Source: Microbulbifer sp. ALW1
GTDB taxonomy: Bacteria; Pseudomonadota; Gammaproteobacteria; Pseudomonadales; Cellvibrionaceae
Assembly (NCBI RefSeq): GCF_009903625.1
Contig: NZ_CP047569.1
Location: 1,210,501-1,274,500, forward strand
Length of the DNA: 64,000 nt
Direction: 5' to 3'
This document shows, in pieces, positions 26,127-34,848 of this stretch. Every line of letters starts with the position of its first letter. Within the stretch, counting starts at the first letter, position 1. Under the pieces are notes generated by a model. That model saw only the letters and a program-made list of their open reading frames with translations. It was not told the DNA's origin and did not search any database. The position numbers and the translations under genes are program-made.

Positions 26127-26359
26127 CGCGGTTTTCCTCTTTCGAGTCGTTGTTATGTCGCTGAGCTCCCCGCGTGCGTTGTTATCTGTCAGTACGAGGA
26201 GTAGTCTTGAAGCGCGGGCGGTGGCCCGGCTTTTTTTGGTTTGAGCGATGAAAACATAGGGGCTGCGGGAGTCTCTGGCTTTCCTCTGAGTACAGATCAC
26301 TTGATTCTGAATCCAGAACCGCAAGCGCAACGTCAGCAACAATAACTAAAAAGAAAACT

Positions 26360-27262
26360 ATGACTGGATTAACCATTCGCGGTCGCAACAAACCGCGGGA
26401 GCTGGTGGAAAACCGCGTCTCCTTCGCCGGTCCCAGCTCTGAACTCAGCGTTTACGATACCTACCTTCCGGCAGAGCGGGTTGGCCTCTGTTCCGGTGAG
26501 CTCCTGTATTGCGGCATGATCAGCGGTCGCAAGATTATGCACGGGGCAAAAAACTACCGCGCAGAATTTGTTCCCCAGGAATCCTTTGTGATGTCGCCGG
26601 GCGAGCAGGTATTCATCGACTTCCCCGACGCCCGCCTGGAAACCCCTACTTCCTGTCTCACTATCGAAATTGCCCGCGAGCGCGTGGAAAATATCTGCGC
26701 GAAATTAAATGGCGCGGCGGCGGTTCAACCGGAGTTCGAAGACTGGCGCTACCGCCCGGATACGCTGATCCACACCCAGCACAGCCAGGCGACCCAGGCG
26801 CTGTTGCAGCGGCTGGTGACCACCTTTACGGAAAATTCCAGTGACCGGGATTTACTGGTGGATCTGGGTGTGAGCGAGCTTGTCGTGCGTATGCTGCGGG
26901 AACAGATGCGCACTTTCCTGCTGAAGGTGTGTGAAAACAATCCGGAAGTGAATGGGCTGGGTGCGGCGCTGCACCTGGTGCAGACGAAACTCGACCAGCC
27001 GCTGGATATCGACCAGCTAAGCCGTATTGCCTGCATGAGCCGCAGCCGTTTTTACAGCGAGTTTAAAAAACACCTGGGTTGTACCCCGGCGGAATTTCAG
27101 CAGCACCTGCGGATGCAGGCGGCAAAGGAACGCCTGGCACGAGGCGAGACGGTCACCCGTGTGTGTTTCGATTTGGGCTACCGCCACCTGAGCCATTTCA
27201 GCCGACGCTTTCACCAGCAATTCGGCATGAGCCCCAAGCAGTTTCAGGAAAAACAACACTGA
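26360..27262 (+). CDS. AraC-family transcriptional regulator
   Basis: A 300-residue regulator with a beta-rich N-terminal sensing region and a C-terminal pair of helix-turn-helix motifs (about 205-300: LDIDQLSRIACMSRSRFYSE, TRVCFDLGYRHLSHFSRRFH). Its position, divergent from the aldehyde dehydrogenase across 233 bp, makes control of that gene by an aldehyde or alcohol signal likely, but this is inferred from context. No classical sigma-54 site was found in the shared region. An intrinsic terminator follows. Confidence 0.9.
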   Translation: MTGLTIRGRNKPRELVENRVSFAGPSSELSVYDTYLPAERVGLCSGELLYCGMISGRKIMHGAKNYRAEFVPQESFVMSPGEQVFIDFPDARLETPTSCLTIEIARERVENICAKLNGAAAVQPEFEDWRYRPDTLIHTQHSQATQALLQRLVTTFTENSSDRDLLVDLGVSELVVRMLREQMRTFLLKVCENNPEVNGLGAALHLVQTKLDQPLDIDQLSRIACMSRSRFYSEFKKHLGCTPAEFQQHLRMQAAKERLARGETVTRVCFDLGYRHLSHFSRRFHQQFGMSPKQFQEKQH

Positions 27263-27311
27263 GTTTTTGGGCTTGGGGTACCGGGCGAACAACAACGGCG
27301 AGATTAAGAAA

Positions 27312-27346
27312 GAAAAAAGGCAGCCCGACTTGGGCCGCCTTTTTTT
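27312..27346. terminator. Bidirectional intrinsic terminator
   Basis: GGCAGCCC-GACTT-GGGCCGCC (27319-27339) is flanked by an A-run on the left and seven T residues on the right. It serves the AraC gene (+) and probably the ImpA-like gene (-), which converge here. Confidence 0.8.
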
Positions 27347-27352
27347 CGAATT

Positions 27353-27377
27353 CCATCGATACTTGTTTTATCGATGG
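27353..27377. repeat. Inverted repeat
   Basis: CCATCGAT and ATCGATGG flank a 9-nt spacer, just after the bidirectional terminator. It may be a second stem in the terminator region or a protein site. Confidence 0.5.
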
Positions 27378-27401
27378 CTAATTTCTCGATGATCAGTAGG
27401 T

Positions 27402-30400
27402 CTACTTGGCGTGGCCGACCAGCGCATCGCAATAGGCATTGTTGGCAGCAGGTAGATAGAAGGCACTTTCCACCGCCGGGTAAGCGAAACTCGCTACCTG
27501 CGCATCGGCCTCCGCACTGTAGCTCTGGCCAATAAGGTCAAAGTAGGGGCGGTAATCCAGGCCGGTGGCGCGGCTGCTGGCGATCAACAGCCAGTCGTTG
27601 TTGTCGATGGCATTGGCCTGCTCTCGAGTATAGCTGGAGAAACCCAACGCGTCCTTACCGGCCTCCCAATCGCTGTCATTGCCTTTGGCGGCATTGAATG
27701 CGCGCTCTAAAATATGCAGCCGCGGGACCAGGTTCCAACCATCATCCAGCGCGCCGTTTTCTTCGGCGTGCATCATCATTTCAATGATCAGTGCTACCCC
27801 GTAATTCCAACCGCTATAACCCCGGGCTGCCATATAGGCGGCCGGGTCGGCCTCACCCTGGCTGGCCGCAAGATCGCCGCTGATGGTATCGAACGGCAGG
27901 TTCTGGCAATTTGCCGCAATCCCGTCTTCGTCCTGTGCCCGGGACTTGGGGTAGTAGGAATAGAAGTTGGTGGTGGCGTGTCCCTCAAAGCCGTTGAACT
28001 TGAAGCGACCGCTTTCCACGTTGTGGCCAACTTCATGCAGGTCGCCGTGGCCGAGAACCGAGAAGTCCCAGGTCGCATCGTAAGGATTGCCGGAGCAGCC
28101 GGCGCCACAGGTGGATTGATCCATGTTGCCGTGCTGGACCTGATCCCATACTGCCAGCTCGAAACCGTTGTCCGCGGCAAAGTTGTGGATTTCCGGCACG
28201 ACGTCGATGCCTTCCCCCTGCACCCCGGCGGCAATGCGCAAATAGTTGTGATGGTACTTGGTGATATAGGTTTCCATTTCGCTCGGGGTGTCCCAGCGGC
28301 TGTCCTGGGACAGCGAGCGGCTCAGCCTGGTGCCGAGAGAATGGACCTCGAAGTAGTCGGTGACGATTTCGGCCCAGTCGTATTGATCCGCCGCTAGTGC
28401 CGCCGCGAAGGCAGCATCGTCGCCACCGGTTTGCCAGAAGGGATGCTGGCCGACATTACTGAATGCGAAGGTCATGTCGGTGCCTTTGTCGGAGAAACCG
28501 ATCTGCACCGGGCCGCCGTAGGGCGAAGTGACGGCGATGGTCTCGCCGGCTTTGATTGGCAGCTTGGTGGACTGCAGGAACTTCGGCCGCGTGTAGCCCC
28601 AGGTCGGGCCGTTAGCGCTCGGGTACATATGGCGGGTGGAGCCGGTGCGCTGGGTGTTGATAAATACCGAGGCATCAACGTCGCGGTTGCTGTCGGTGCG
28701 GGTGACGGTAAAGGTCTGCCCCGGCAGCGCGTAAACACCTGCGGCGCGGAACGAGCGACGGCTGGTGAGGTTTACCGTTTTATCCACCGGCGTAATGTGG
28801 CTGAAATCCGCGCGGCTGAAATTGCCGAGGTCCGGTTGTCCCGGATTGTGTTGCCGGCTGTTGTACACCATGGCGTCGGCAAAATACGCCCTCAGGAAGT
28901 CCACGGTGGGAGTGGTGTCTTTCCACATGGGGAAGGCCACGCTTTCGCGGTATTTGTCGGCCAGCAGGAGCAACAGTTTTTCCAGCCGGTATTTGCCGTC
29001 GATGCTGAATATATTCAGTGACTGCTGATCGAAACGTCGCGGTATACCCTGCAGGTTATTGCTCGCGCTGCTGAATTCACTGGCGTAGGCCGCGATATTG
29101 CTGCAGTTGTTGTCCTCATCGGCGCACTGGGAAATATCGAAGCTGAAGCTGTTGTTTTTGAAGTTTTTTACCAGGCCGGCAATCTGGGTGAGGCTGGAAT
29201 GGCTCGCGCGCATCTCTTCCGCGGAAGTCCAGTTGGCGGCATCCTGGGAGAAGTAGTTACCTGCACTGCCCGGACTTTGTGTCTGCACCTCAAAGAAGCT
29301 CAGGATCGGATTGGTCAGCGCGGTAGAGTTCCAGCTGTTGGTATGCACATACAGCAGGGATTGCTGGTTGTTCACCGCCAGCTGCAGTGCGGCGGTTACC
29401 GAGTCGGTTGCCATCGCGGTGTCGGTTGCACCGGTGATGATCAGGTCGGCGCCGTTCAGGCAGCTGCTCAACTCCGCTTCCACCGCGCAGCGGTTAATGA
29501 CGGCCTGACTATTTTGTCCCTGTAACCAGCTTTCTGTGGCACTCATGTTGCCGGAACTCATTTGCATCAGCGCCACGGTGACCGCGCCTTCGCCGGAAAG
29601 GCTGGTGTCTTGTGGGGCCAGCAGCCAGTCGAGCAGATTAATCATCGGCTGCGAAAATTCCCCGTGACCGCCGCCATTGAGATCCACGATAACGTTGTCG
29701 CCCATGGCGACGGTGCGGTATCCGGATTTATCGGTGGCGGTTACGAAGGTGTAACCCTGGTTGCCGTTTACGACTTCCAGCACATCACTCAGGCTGTCGA
29801 GAGAGAAGTAACGTGAATTTCGGCTGGGATCAAAAACAATGGGGCCCTCGCCAAAAATGGCCGCGTGAAAGTCGGCAACCATTTCCTGGCGCTCGGCCAC
29901 GCGATCGAGAATACGCTGCTCCAGTTCACTGGTTGCGGCGGGCAGCAGTGCGGGATCGCCGGCCGTTACGGCTTCGTCAATGCGGTCTTTGAGGGTGACG
30001 GCGATGGTATCGCTGGCACTGGAGGTTGCACTGCTTACGGTGAGACGGAATTCGAATGCTTCCGTCTGCATTGAGGAAGGGTAGAGAACTTCCGTTTCTG
30101 CCGCGTCCGCCGCGGTAAAGGTGACCGCGGGACCGGAAACTTGCTGCCATTGGAAAGTGAGGGGGCCATCGCCACTGACGCTGCTCGTCAGATTCAGTAG
30201 CTGGTCGTTGTACAGGGTGATTGGATCCGGCAGCGTCACGGATACCGGGGTCGGGCTTGAGCCGTCACCGCTATCTTGCCCATCACCATTATCGGAGCCG
30301 TCGCTCCCATCATTACCGCCATCTCCGCTATCACCGCCGTCCCCCGGATTTTCAACCGGGTCGTTTACTGGCGTATCGCTGGAGGAACTGCCACCGCCGC

Positions 30401-30464
30401 CACAACCGACGAGTGCGAGAAGCGTGAAAATCAAAAATGATCTGGTAATGGGTTTTATGGTCAT
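27402..30464 (-). CDS. ImpA-like (M60-related) zinc metalloprotease, lipoprotein
   Basis: A 1020-residue surface lipoprotein. The signal ends LVGC (Cys21), followed by a low-complexity Gly/Asp/Ser linker (about 22-70), a PKD/REJ-like beta domain (about 75-160) and a long region ending in a peptidase domain with H810-E-V-G-H814. An additional glutamate occurs soon after (FNGFEGHATTN). These features fit ImpA-type proteases, which cleave glycoproteins in Pseudomonas. AAGGGC precedes the ATG. It may degrade host or algal glycoproteins; the substrate is inferred. Confidence 0.82.
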   Translation of the reverse strand: MTIKPITRSFLIFTLLALVGCGGGGSSSSDTPVNDPVENPGDGGDSGDGGNDGSDGSDNGDGQDSGDGSSPTPVSVTLPDPITLYNDQLLNLTSSVSGDGPLTFQWQQVSGPAVTFTAADAAETEVLYPSSMQTEAFEFRLTVSSATSSASDTIAVTLKDRIDEAVTAGDPALLPAATSELEQRILDRVAERQEMVADFHAAIFGEGPIVFDPSRNSRYFSLDSLSDVLEVVNGNQGYTFVTATDKSGYRTVAMGDNVIVDLNGGGHGEFSQPMINLLDWLLAPQDTSLSGEGAVTVALMQMSSGNMSATESWLQGQNSQAVINRCAVEAELSSCLNGADLIITGATDTAMATDSVTAALQLAVNNQQSLLYVHTNSWNSTALTNPILSFFEVQTQSPGSAGNYFSQDAANWTSAEEMRASHSSLTQIAGLVKNFKNNSFSFDISQCADEDNNCSNIAAYASEFSSASNNLQGIPRRFDQQSLNIFSIDGKYRLEKLLLLLADKYRESVAFPMWKDTTPTVDFLRAYFADAMVYNSRQHNPGQPDLGNFSRADFSHITPVDKTVNLTSRRSFRAAGVYALPGQTFTVTRTDSNRDVDASVFINTQRTGSTRHMYPSANGPTWGYTRPKFLQSTKLPIKAGETIAVTSPYGGPVQIGFSDKGTDMTFAFSNVGQHPFWQTGGDDAAFAAALAADQYDWAEIVTDYFEVHSLGTRLSRSLSQDSRWDTPSEMETYITKYHHNYLRIAAGVQGEGIDVVPEIHNFAADNGFELAVWDQVQHGNMDQSTCGAGCSGNPYDATWDFSVLGHGDLHEVGHNVESGRFKFNGFEGHATTNFYSYYPKSRAQDEDGIAANCQNLPFDTISGDLAASQGEADPAAYMAARGYSGWNYGVALIIEMMMHAEENGALDDGWNLVPRLHILERAFNAAKGNDSDWEAGKDALGFSSYTREQANAIDNNDWLLIASSRATGLDYRPYFDLIGQSYSAEADAQVASFAYPAVESAFYLPAANNAYCDALVGHAK

Positions 30465-30721
30465 TGTTGCCCTTGAGTGAAGGTTACCTATCTGGACTCG
30501 TTGCAGGCGCGCCGGCCCGCCTACGATGTGCGCGGCATATTATGCGGATGTAGCCGGATCTCGCTTGATCTCGGGCGGAGTAAGTTAAGTTTTTGACTGA
30601 ATTGGGATATTGGTCACCGATTGGCGACATGGAATCATGAGGTTGAATAAATAAACAGGCGGAATTGATGGCGGGCAGCCACCGGCACAGAGGCCGGTGG
30701 CGAAGGAGAGGGTAAAGCGGT

Positions 30722-31453
30722 TTAGCCGGCGGGAACCCAGCTACCGTCCGGGCGACGACAGGCAACGCTTTGAGTGCCGCCCTGGCCTACGATTTCGGTA
30801 ACAAAGGAGCGGCAGTACTGGTCGCCACGCTGCTCAAAGGCACCCGGGGTGACCGCGTACTGCTCGTTGCCCTGGGCGTTCTGCCAGGTAACACGCTCAC
30901 CTTCCGGGGCAAATTCCAGTACCTGTCCGACACACGCCTGGTTGCGCTGATCCATCTTTTTGCCGATGTTGCCACCAATCAGCACACCGGCGATGGCGCC
31001 GCCAATGGTGGCTGCGGTATTGCCGCGGCCGTCGCCAATCTGGTGACCGATCACGCCACCGATCAGGCCGCCCAGCACACTGCCGACCTTATCGCTGTTA
31101 CAGCGGGAGGCGGTAGTAGGCTGCGGAGCCGGTCGCCACTCCGGGCGGTACTCGGGTTCCGGTGCCTGTTGGTTGAACCAGGGCGGCAGTACCACGACAC
31201 GCACGGGCTCGCGTCCATGGTGGTGGTGATCAACATAGCGATCCCGGGTGCGGCAGGTGCGCTCTTCCACATAGTCGCCATTGCGCTTCCACTTGCGCTC
31301 AACCTTGCAGTTGCCGTCCCAGTATTCCTCTTTGCGCTCGTGCTTGTGATGTTTGTTCTTCTTCCAGCCGCGACCTTCGGGCGGATCGGCGTACAGGCTG
31401 CTGGAAAGGGTGCCGCAGAGCAGCGCGGCGAGGGCGGTGGTCAAGATTCTCAT
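30722..31453 (-). CDS. Exported glycine-zipper (2TM) envelope protein
   Basis: A 243-residue protein with a signal peptide, a basic, His-rich segment (KKNKHHKHERKEEYWDGN), and a glycine-zipper hairpin (SVLGGLIGGVIGHQIG and AATIGGAIAGVLIGGNIGKKM, about 135-180). Such zippers occur in Rickettsia 17-kDa-type surface antigens. The frame can start at 31480 only with ATT; the ATG at 31453 fits the signal peptide. It is probably anchored in the outer membrane. Confidence 0.8.
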   Translation of the reverse strand: MRILTTALAALLCGTLSSSLYADPPEGRGWKKNKHHKHERKEEYWDGNCKVERKWKRNGDYVEERTCRTRDRYVDHHHHGREPVRVVVLPPWFNQQAPEPEYRPEWRPAPQPTTASRCNSDKVGSVLGGLIGGVIGHQIGDGRGNTAATIGGAIAGVLIGGNIGKKMDQRNQACVGQVLEFAPEGERVTWQNAQGNEQYAVTPGAFEQRGDQYCRSFVTEIVGQGGTQSVACRRPDGSWVPAG

Positions 31454-31562
31454 GCTGAATATCCGCTTCGTTCTTATCAATGGCTATTGGCGCGGATAGT
31501 AACAACGGTGATCTGAACAGACAGTGAATGAGTCAGCGTTTCTGGTACCTGATCGGCGGATC

Positions 31563-31805
31563 TCAGGATTTGGTCCAGGGGTTATCCCGGCAGAAGGTCG
31601 CAATATAGAGGTCTTCGACCTTGCTGCGGGCCCAGGGGGTTTTGCGCAGAAACTTGAGGCTGGATTTCACCGAGGGGTCTTTCTTGAAGCAGTTGATATC
31701 GACCCGCTCCGCCAGACCATCCCAGCCGTAGTGGGCCTCCAGTTCCTCGACGATATCGGCGAGCTTGATGCCGTGGAGCGGATTGTTGGGTTGTGAATCC
31801 TGCAT
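31563..31805 (-). CDS. VF530-family DNA-binding protein
   Basis: An 80-residue protein almost entirely matching the VF530/DUF2132 family: [20 protein letters not shown], then [20 protein letters not shown] and [15 protein letters not shown]. Members are small helical proteins reported to bind DNA; the role is not settled. A TTG at 31823 is also in frame, but the ATG at 31805 is closer to the family start. Probably cytosolic and monocistronic. Confidence 0.85.
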   Translation of the reverse strand: MQDSQPNNPLHGIKLADIVEELEAHYGWDGLAERVDINCFKKDPSVKSSLKFLRKTPWARSKVEDLYIATFCRDNPWTKS

Positions 31806-32158
31806 AAGTGACTGCCTGGACAAATTGGCGTTCTGGAAGAGTTCAGCCCGGAATTATGCCCTGTTACCACTGGCGGTATCCACTACCGAGTCCCGCAGGC
31901 GGTAGTGAAGTCGCCAGCTGGAGGAATACGGGATTGTTGAGTGTGATCGGCTCGCTAAAGGCGATAAGTGCCATGCCCGCAATTTTGGGATTCTGAGTTG
32001 AAGCACCTGCCAACTGACCGGCGCAAATAAAACATCTGTCTAATCTTCAGTTGCCCAGGGATCCCGGAGTTCACCTGGGCAATCAACCAATCAAATCCCC
32101 GATTTGGCAGCAAGCAGTTCGGCTCGAGAGTGGGGCTTATTGTGCAAATGGAGAAAGC
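31806..32158. other. Intergenic region with a stem-loop
   Basis: No coding frame is convincing. CACTACCG and CGGTAGTG (31881-31907) pair around an 11-nt loop, with TGGCG and CGCCA as outer arms. It may be a terminator-like element or part of a 5' untranslated region. No T-run follows. Confidence 0.4.
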
Positions 32159-32857
32159 ATGAAAACTGCGAATCTAGGAAAGAAATATGCGCTGAAGGCG
32201 CTTGTGTCCGCTGCCAGTATCGCGCTCGGCACCATAGCCCTGGGCAGTGCGGCTCAGGCCGAGGTGTTCGAAATGAAAAAGGGCGAGTTTTCTGGCTCTT
32301 TCATCACCTCGTATCTGACCTATAAGCCCGGTGATAGAACGATTACCACCATTGCCAACGGGTTTGCCGCGGGCAAAAAAATGGGGGCGTTTCAGAGTCA
32401 TACCGTGGCGGATTTTCGCAATGAGAGCTCGGATTGCACTCCGGATGATGGGTTGGATCCAATGCGGGTCGAACGCTTTTTCATTGTCGTGAAATCGGAT
32501 GTGGTTTTGACCTTCAAAAAGGGGCAGCTTTTTCTGAAGTCGGAATTTCCAATGGAAACTCCGGTTGATACCCCTATCGCTGACATACGTGAATATGCAA
32601 GTGGCTGTGCGTTTTTCAATCTTGTACTGGTTGAAGAAAGACCAGAGCTTGCGGATATCGCTGGAGGTTTCGATCTGAAGGTGAAATACAGGGTTGTGGG
32701 CGGTACCGGTGCTTTTGCCGGAGCCAAGGGCGAATTGATCAGCACCTCAACAGGCACGACGCTGGAATTCAATGATAACGGTGGCGGTGAAAACTGGTTT
32801 GGTGGCGCTAGCGGTACACTTGAGGGCAGCTTCTGTACCGACTGCACTTACCCCTAG
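32159..32857 (+). CDS. Hypothetical exported protein
   Basis: A 232-residue protein with a typical signal peptide (KYALKALVSAASIALGTIAL, then GSAAQAE). The mature part is beta-rich and contains a GGTGAFAGAKGEL segment like that in allene-oxide-cyclase-barrel or dirigent-like exported proteins, and it ends with a pair of cysteines (FCTDCTYP). I cannot name it with certainty. It is convergent with the amidohydrolase. Confidence 0.62.
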   Translation: MKTANLGKKYALKALVSAASIALGTIALGSAAQAEVFEMKKGEFSGSFITSYLTYKPGDRTITTIANGFAAGKKMGAFQSHTVADFRNESSDCTPDDGLDPMRVERFFIVVKSDVVLTFKKGQLFLKSEFPMETPVDTPIADIREYASGCAFFNLVLVEERPELADIAGGFDLKVKYRVVGGTGAFAGAKGELISTSTGTTLEFNDNGGGENWFGGASGTLEGSFCTDCTYP

Positions 32858-32963
32858 ACCGCATTACCCTTAGTTGCGATCAGGGCCCAAACAGTCCCGC
32901 AAATTACTCTGCACTGATACTGGATAGGAAAAAACTGTCCAGGATCAGCGGCTCCCCGGTGCA

Positions 32964-34838
32964 TCACTTTTCACCAGTGCCCTGTTCTACCGCCTGCATC
33001 AACAGGCTCAACGCATCATTAAAGCATCCGTCACCATGCTGGTGGCGGATGCCAGGCGGATGTATGTGCGCTTCACTGCCGCTGGCACTGAACGTTGGCA
33101 GGGTTACACCAAACATGGCGGGTGTAGGCGCAGTAGCGTTTTCTTTCCCACGCTGGTAAATCGAAACGCCTTCCTTGTAGGTCTCCAGTACCTTGAGGTC
33201 CGCAAGTTGCTCTTGCGGCACAGTCAGCGGGTTGTCCGAGAGCACCACCAGATCCGCCATTTTCCCCACTTCAATCGAGCCCTTCCTGTTCTCTTCAAAG
33301 TGCTGCCAGGCAGACCAGAGTGTCATCGCCTTGAGGGCCGTGGCGACGGGCACGCGGTGCTTTGCACCGAGTACGCGCCCGCTGCGGGTGCGGCGGGTGA
33401 CGGTGGCAGACAGCACGCGCATGGAATCCGGCAGTGCCACCGGTGCATCGTGGTGGGTGCCAAACATCATGTTCTGTTCCAGTATCCAGCCGGTCGGCGA
33501 AATATTCTCGGCGCGCTCCGGGCCCAGCACGGAGTCGCGGTGGTAGTCGCCCCAGTAAAAAGTGTGCATGGGAAATAGCGAGGGGAAGATGCCCAGCGCC
33601 TTGATCTCGTCCACCTGATCCCGGCGCAGTGTTTGCCCGTGAACCAGCACCGGGCGGTTGTCGACTTTCGGGTATTTGGCTTCGGCGGCCCTGACCGCCT
33701 TGATCATCAGGTCGATGGCTGCGTCGCCATTGCAATGAACCAGAATCTGCCAGTTATTCGCGTAGGCTTTTTGCACTGCATCCATTGCCTGTTGCTCGGT
33801 AATGGCAGCGTATCCGCGGTAACCCTTGTTCTGACCCGGAGGGGGTATGAAGTAGGGCTTGGTCAGCCAGGCGGTTTTCCCCTGGGGAGAGCCATCAATG
33901 GTGAGCTTGGCTCCGCCGACGCGAAAGTGGTTTTTATACGCCCGGGTTGGGCGCATATCCGAGACTTCCAGAATATCCGGGTAGACCACCAGATCGATTT
34001 TCAGTGCACCGCTATCGGCCACCCGCTGTAGTGCATCGAGGGACGCTTGTGTGGCCCGGCCCTCCTGTCCGGTGGTGTAGCCATAGGAGGCCAACAATTT
34101 TGTACCCTCGATCCCAAAAAGATCATTTGCGTCTTTGTTCAGCGATTTGCCAAATGCCCCGAGGATTTGGAAAAACCCGTATTCCTCGGCAACGCCATTG
34201 GGGGTTTTGCCATCGCTCTCCCGCTGGAATACCCCGCCCTTTGGATTTTGGGTTTCTGCAGAGATACCGGCAATTTCCAGGGCCTTGGAATTAGCGACCC
34301 CAAGATGCCCGGACTGGTGAATAATCAGTATGGGAATATCGCGAGAAACTTTATCGAGGTCCCGACGGGTAGGGTGGCGCTGTTCGGTGAGCTGGGAATT
34401 GTCGTAGCCGAAGCCCACGATCCAGCCGATCTGGTCGATGGCTTTTTTATTGTTTTTCGCCCAGTCATTCAGCAGTGTGATCAGGGATTCAATATCTTTA
34501 CCGGTGCCATCTGGCGGTGGCAACAGGTTTGCGGTCATGGACTGGAAACCGATCATCCAGGCGTGGCCGTGGGAATCCACAAAACCGGGAATCAGAGCTT
34601 TTCCAGCAAGGTCGATTTTTTTTGTATTTTCGCCCGCAGTCTTGAGCACATCCGCGAGTTTGCCCACCGTCAGGATATTGCCGTCTTTGACAGCTACGGC
34701 TTCTGCCGATGGTTGCGCGTCATTAATCGTGATAATGGTGCCGTTATGGAAGATGGTGTCTGCAGTTTCTGAGCCGAGTGCAATTTGAGTCATAAGCGAA
34801 AAAAACAGAGCGGTTACTAAACGCGATAAATACATCAT
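32964..34838 (-). CDS. Exported amidohydrolase (YtcJ/Amidohydro_3-like)
   Basis: A 624-residue metal-dependent hydrolase with an N-terminal signal peptide and the typical DSHGHAW metal motif. Later YANNWQILVHCNGDAAIDLM and PVLVHGQTLR provide further ligands. The C-terminal segment with GKMADLVVLSDNPL is typical of the group. Relatives include N-substituted formamide deformylases, but no substrate can be assigned. The ATG at 34838 lies 10 bp after the stop of the NHL-repeat gene, with GGAAAG between, so the two form an operon. Confidence 0.88.
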   Translation of the reverse strand: MMYLSRLVTALFFSLMTQIALGSETADTIFHNGTIITINDAQPSAEAVAVKDGNILTVGKLADVLKTAGENTKKIDLAGKALIPGFVDSHGHAWMIGFQSMTANLLPPPDGTGKDIESLITLLNDWAKNNKKAIDQIGWIVGFGYDNSQLTEQRHPTRRDLDKVSRDIPILIIHQSGHLGVANSKALEIAGISAETQNPKGGVFQRESDGKTPNGVAEEYGFFQILGAFGKSLNKDANDLFGIEGTKLLASYGYTTGQEGRATQASLDALQRVADSGALKIDLVVYPDILEVSDMRPTRAYKNHFRVGGAKLTIDGSPQGKTAWLTKPYFIPPPGQNKGYRGYAAITEQQAMDAVQKAYANNWQILVHCNGDAAIDLMIKAVRAAEAKYPKVDNRPVLVHGQTLRRDQVDEIKALGIFPSLFPMHTFYWGDYHRDSVLGPERAENISPTGWILEQNMMFGTHHDAPVALPDSMRVLSATVTRRTRSGRVLGAKHRVPVATALKAMTLWSAWQHFEENRKGSIEVGKMADLVVLSDNPLTVPQEQLADLKVLETYKEGVSIYQRGKENATAPTPAMFGVTLPTFSASGSEAHIHPPGIRHQHGDGCFNDALSLLMQAVEQGTGEK

Positions 34839-34848
34839 GGCTTTCCAA

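Noticed and set aside
26127..26359. Sigma-54 promoter between the aldehyde dehydrogenase and the AraC gene
   Set aside because: TGGCCCGGCTTTTTT resembles a -24 box but lacks the GC at -12, so the site is incomplete.
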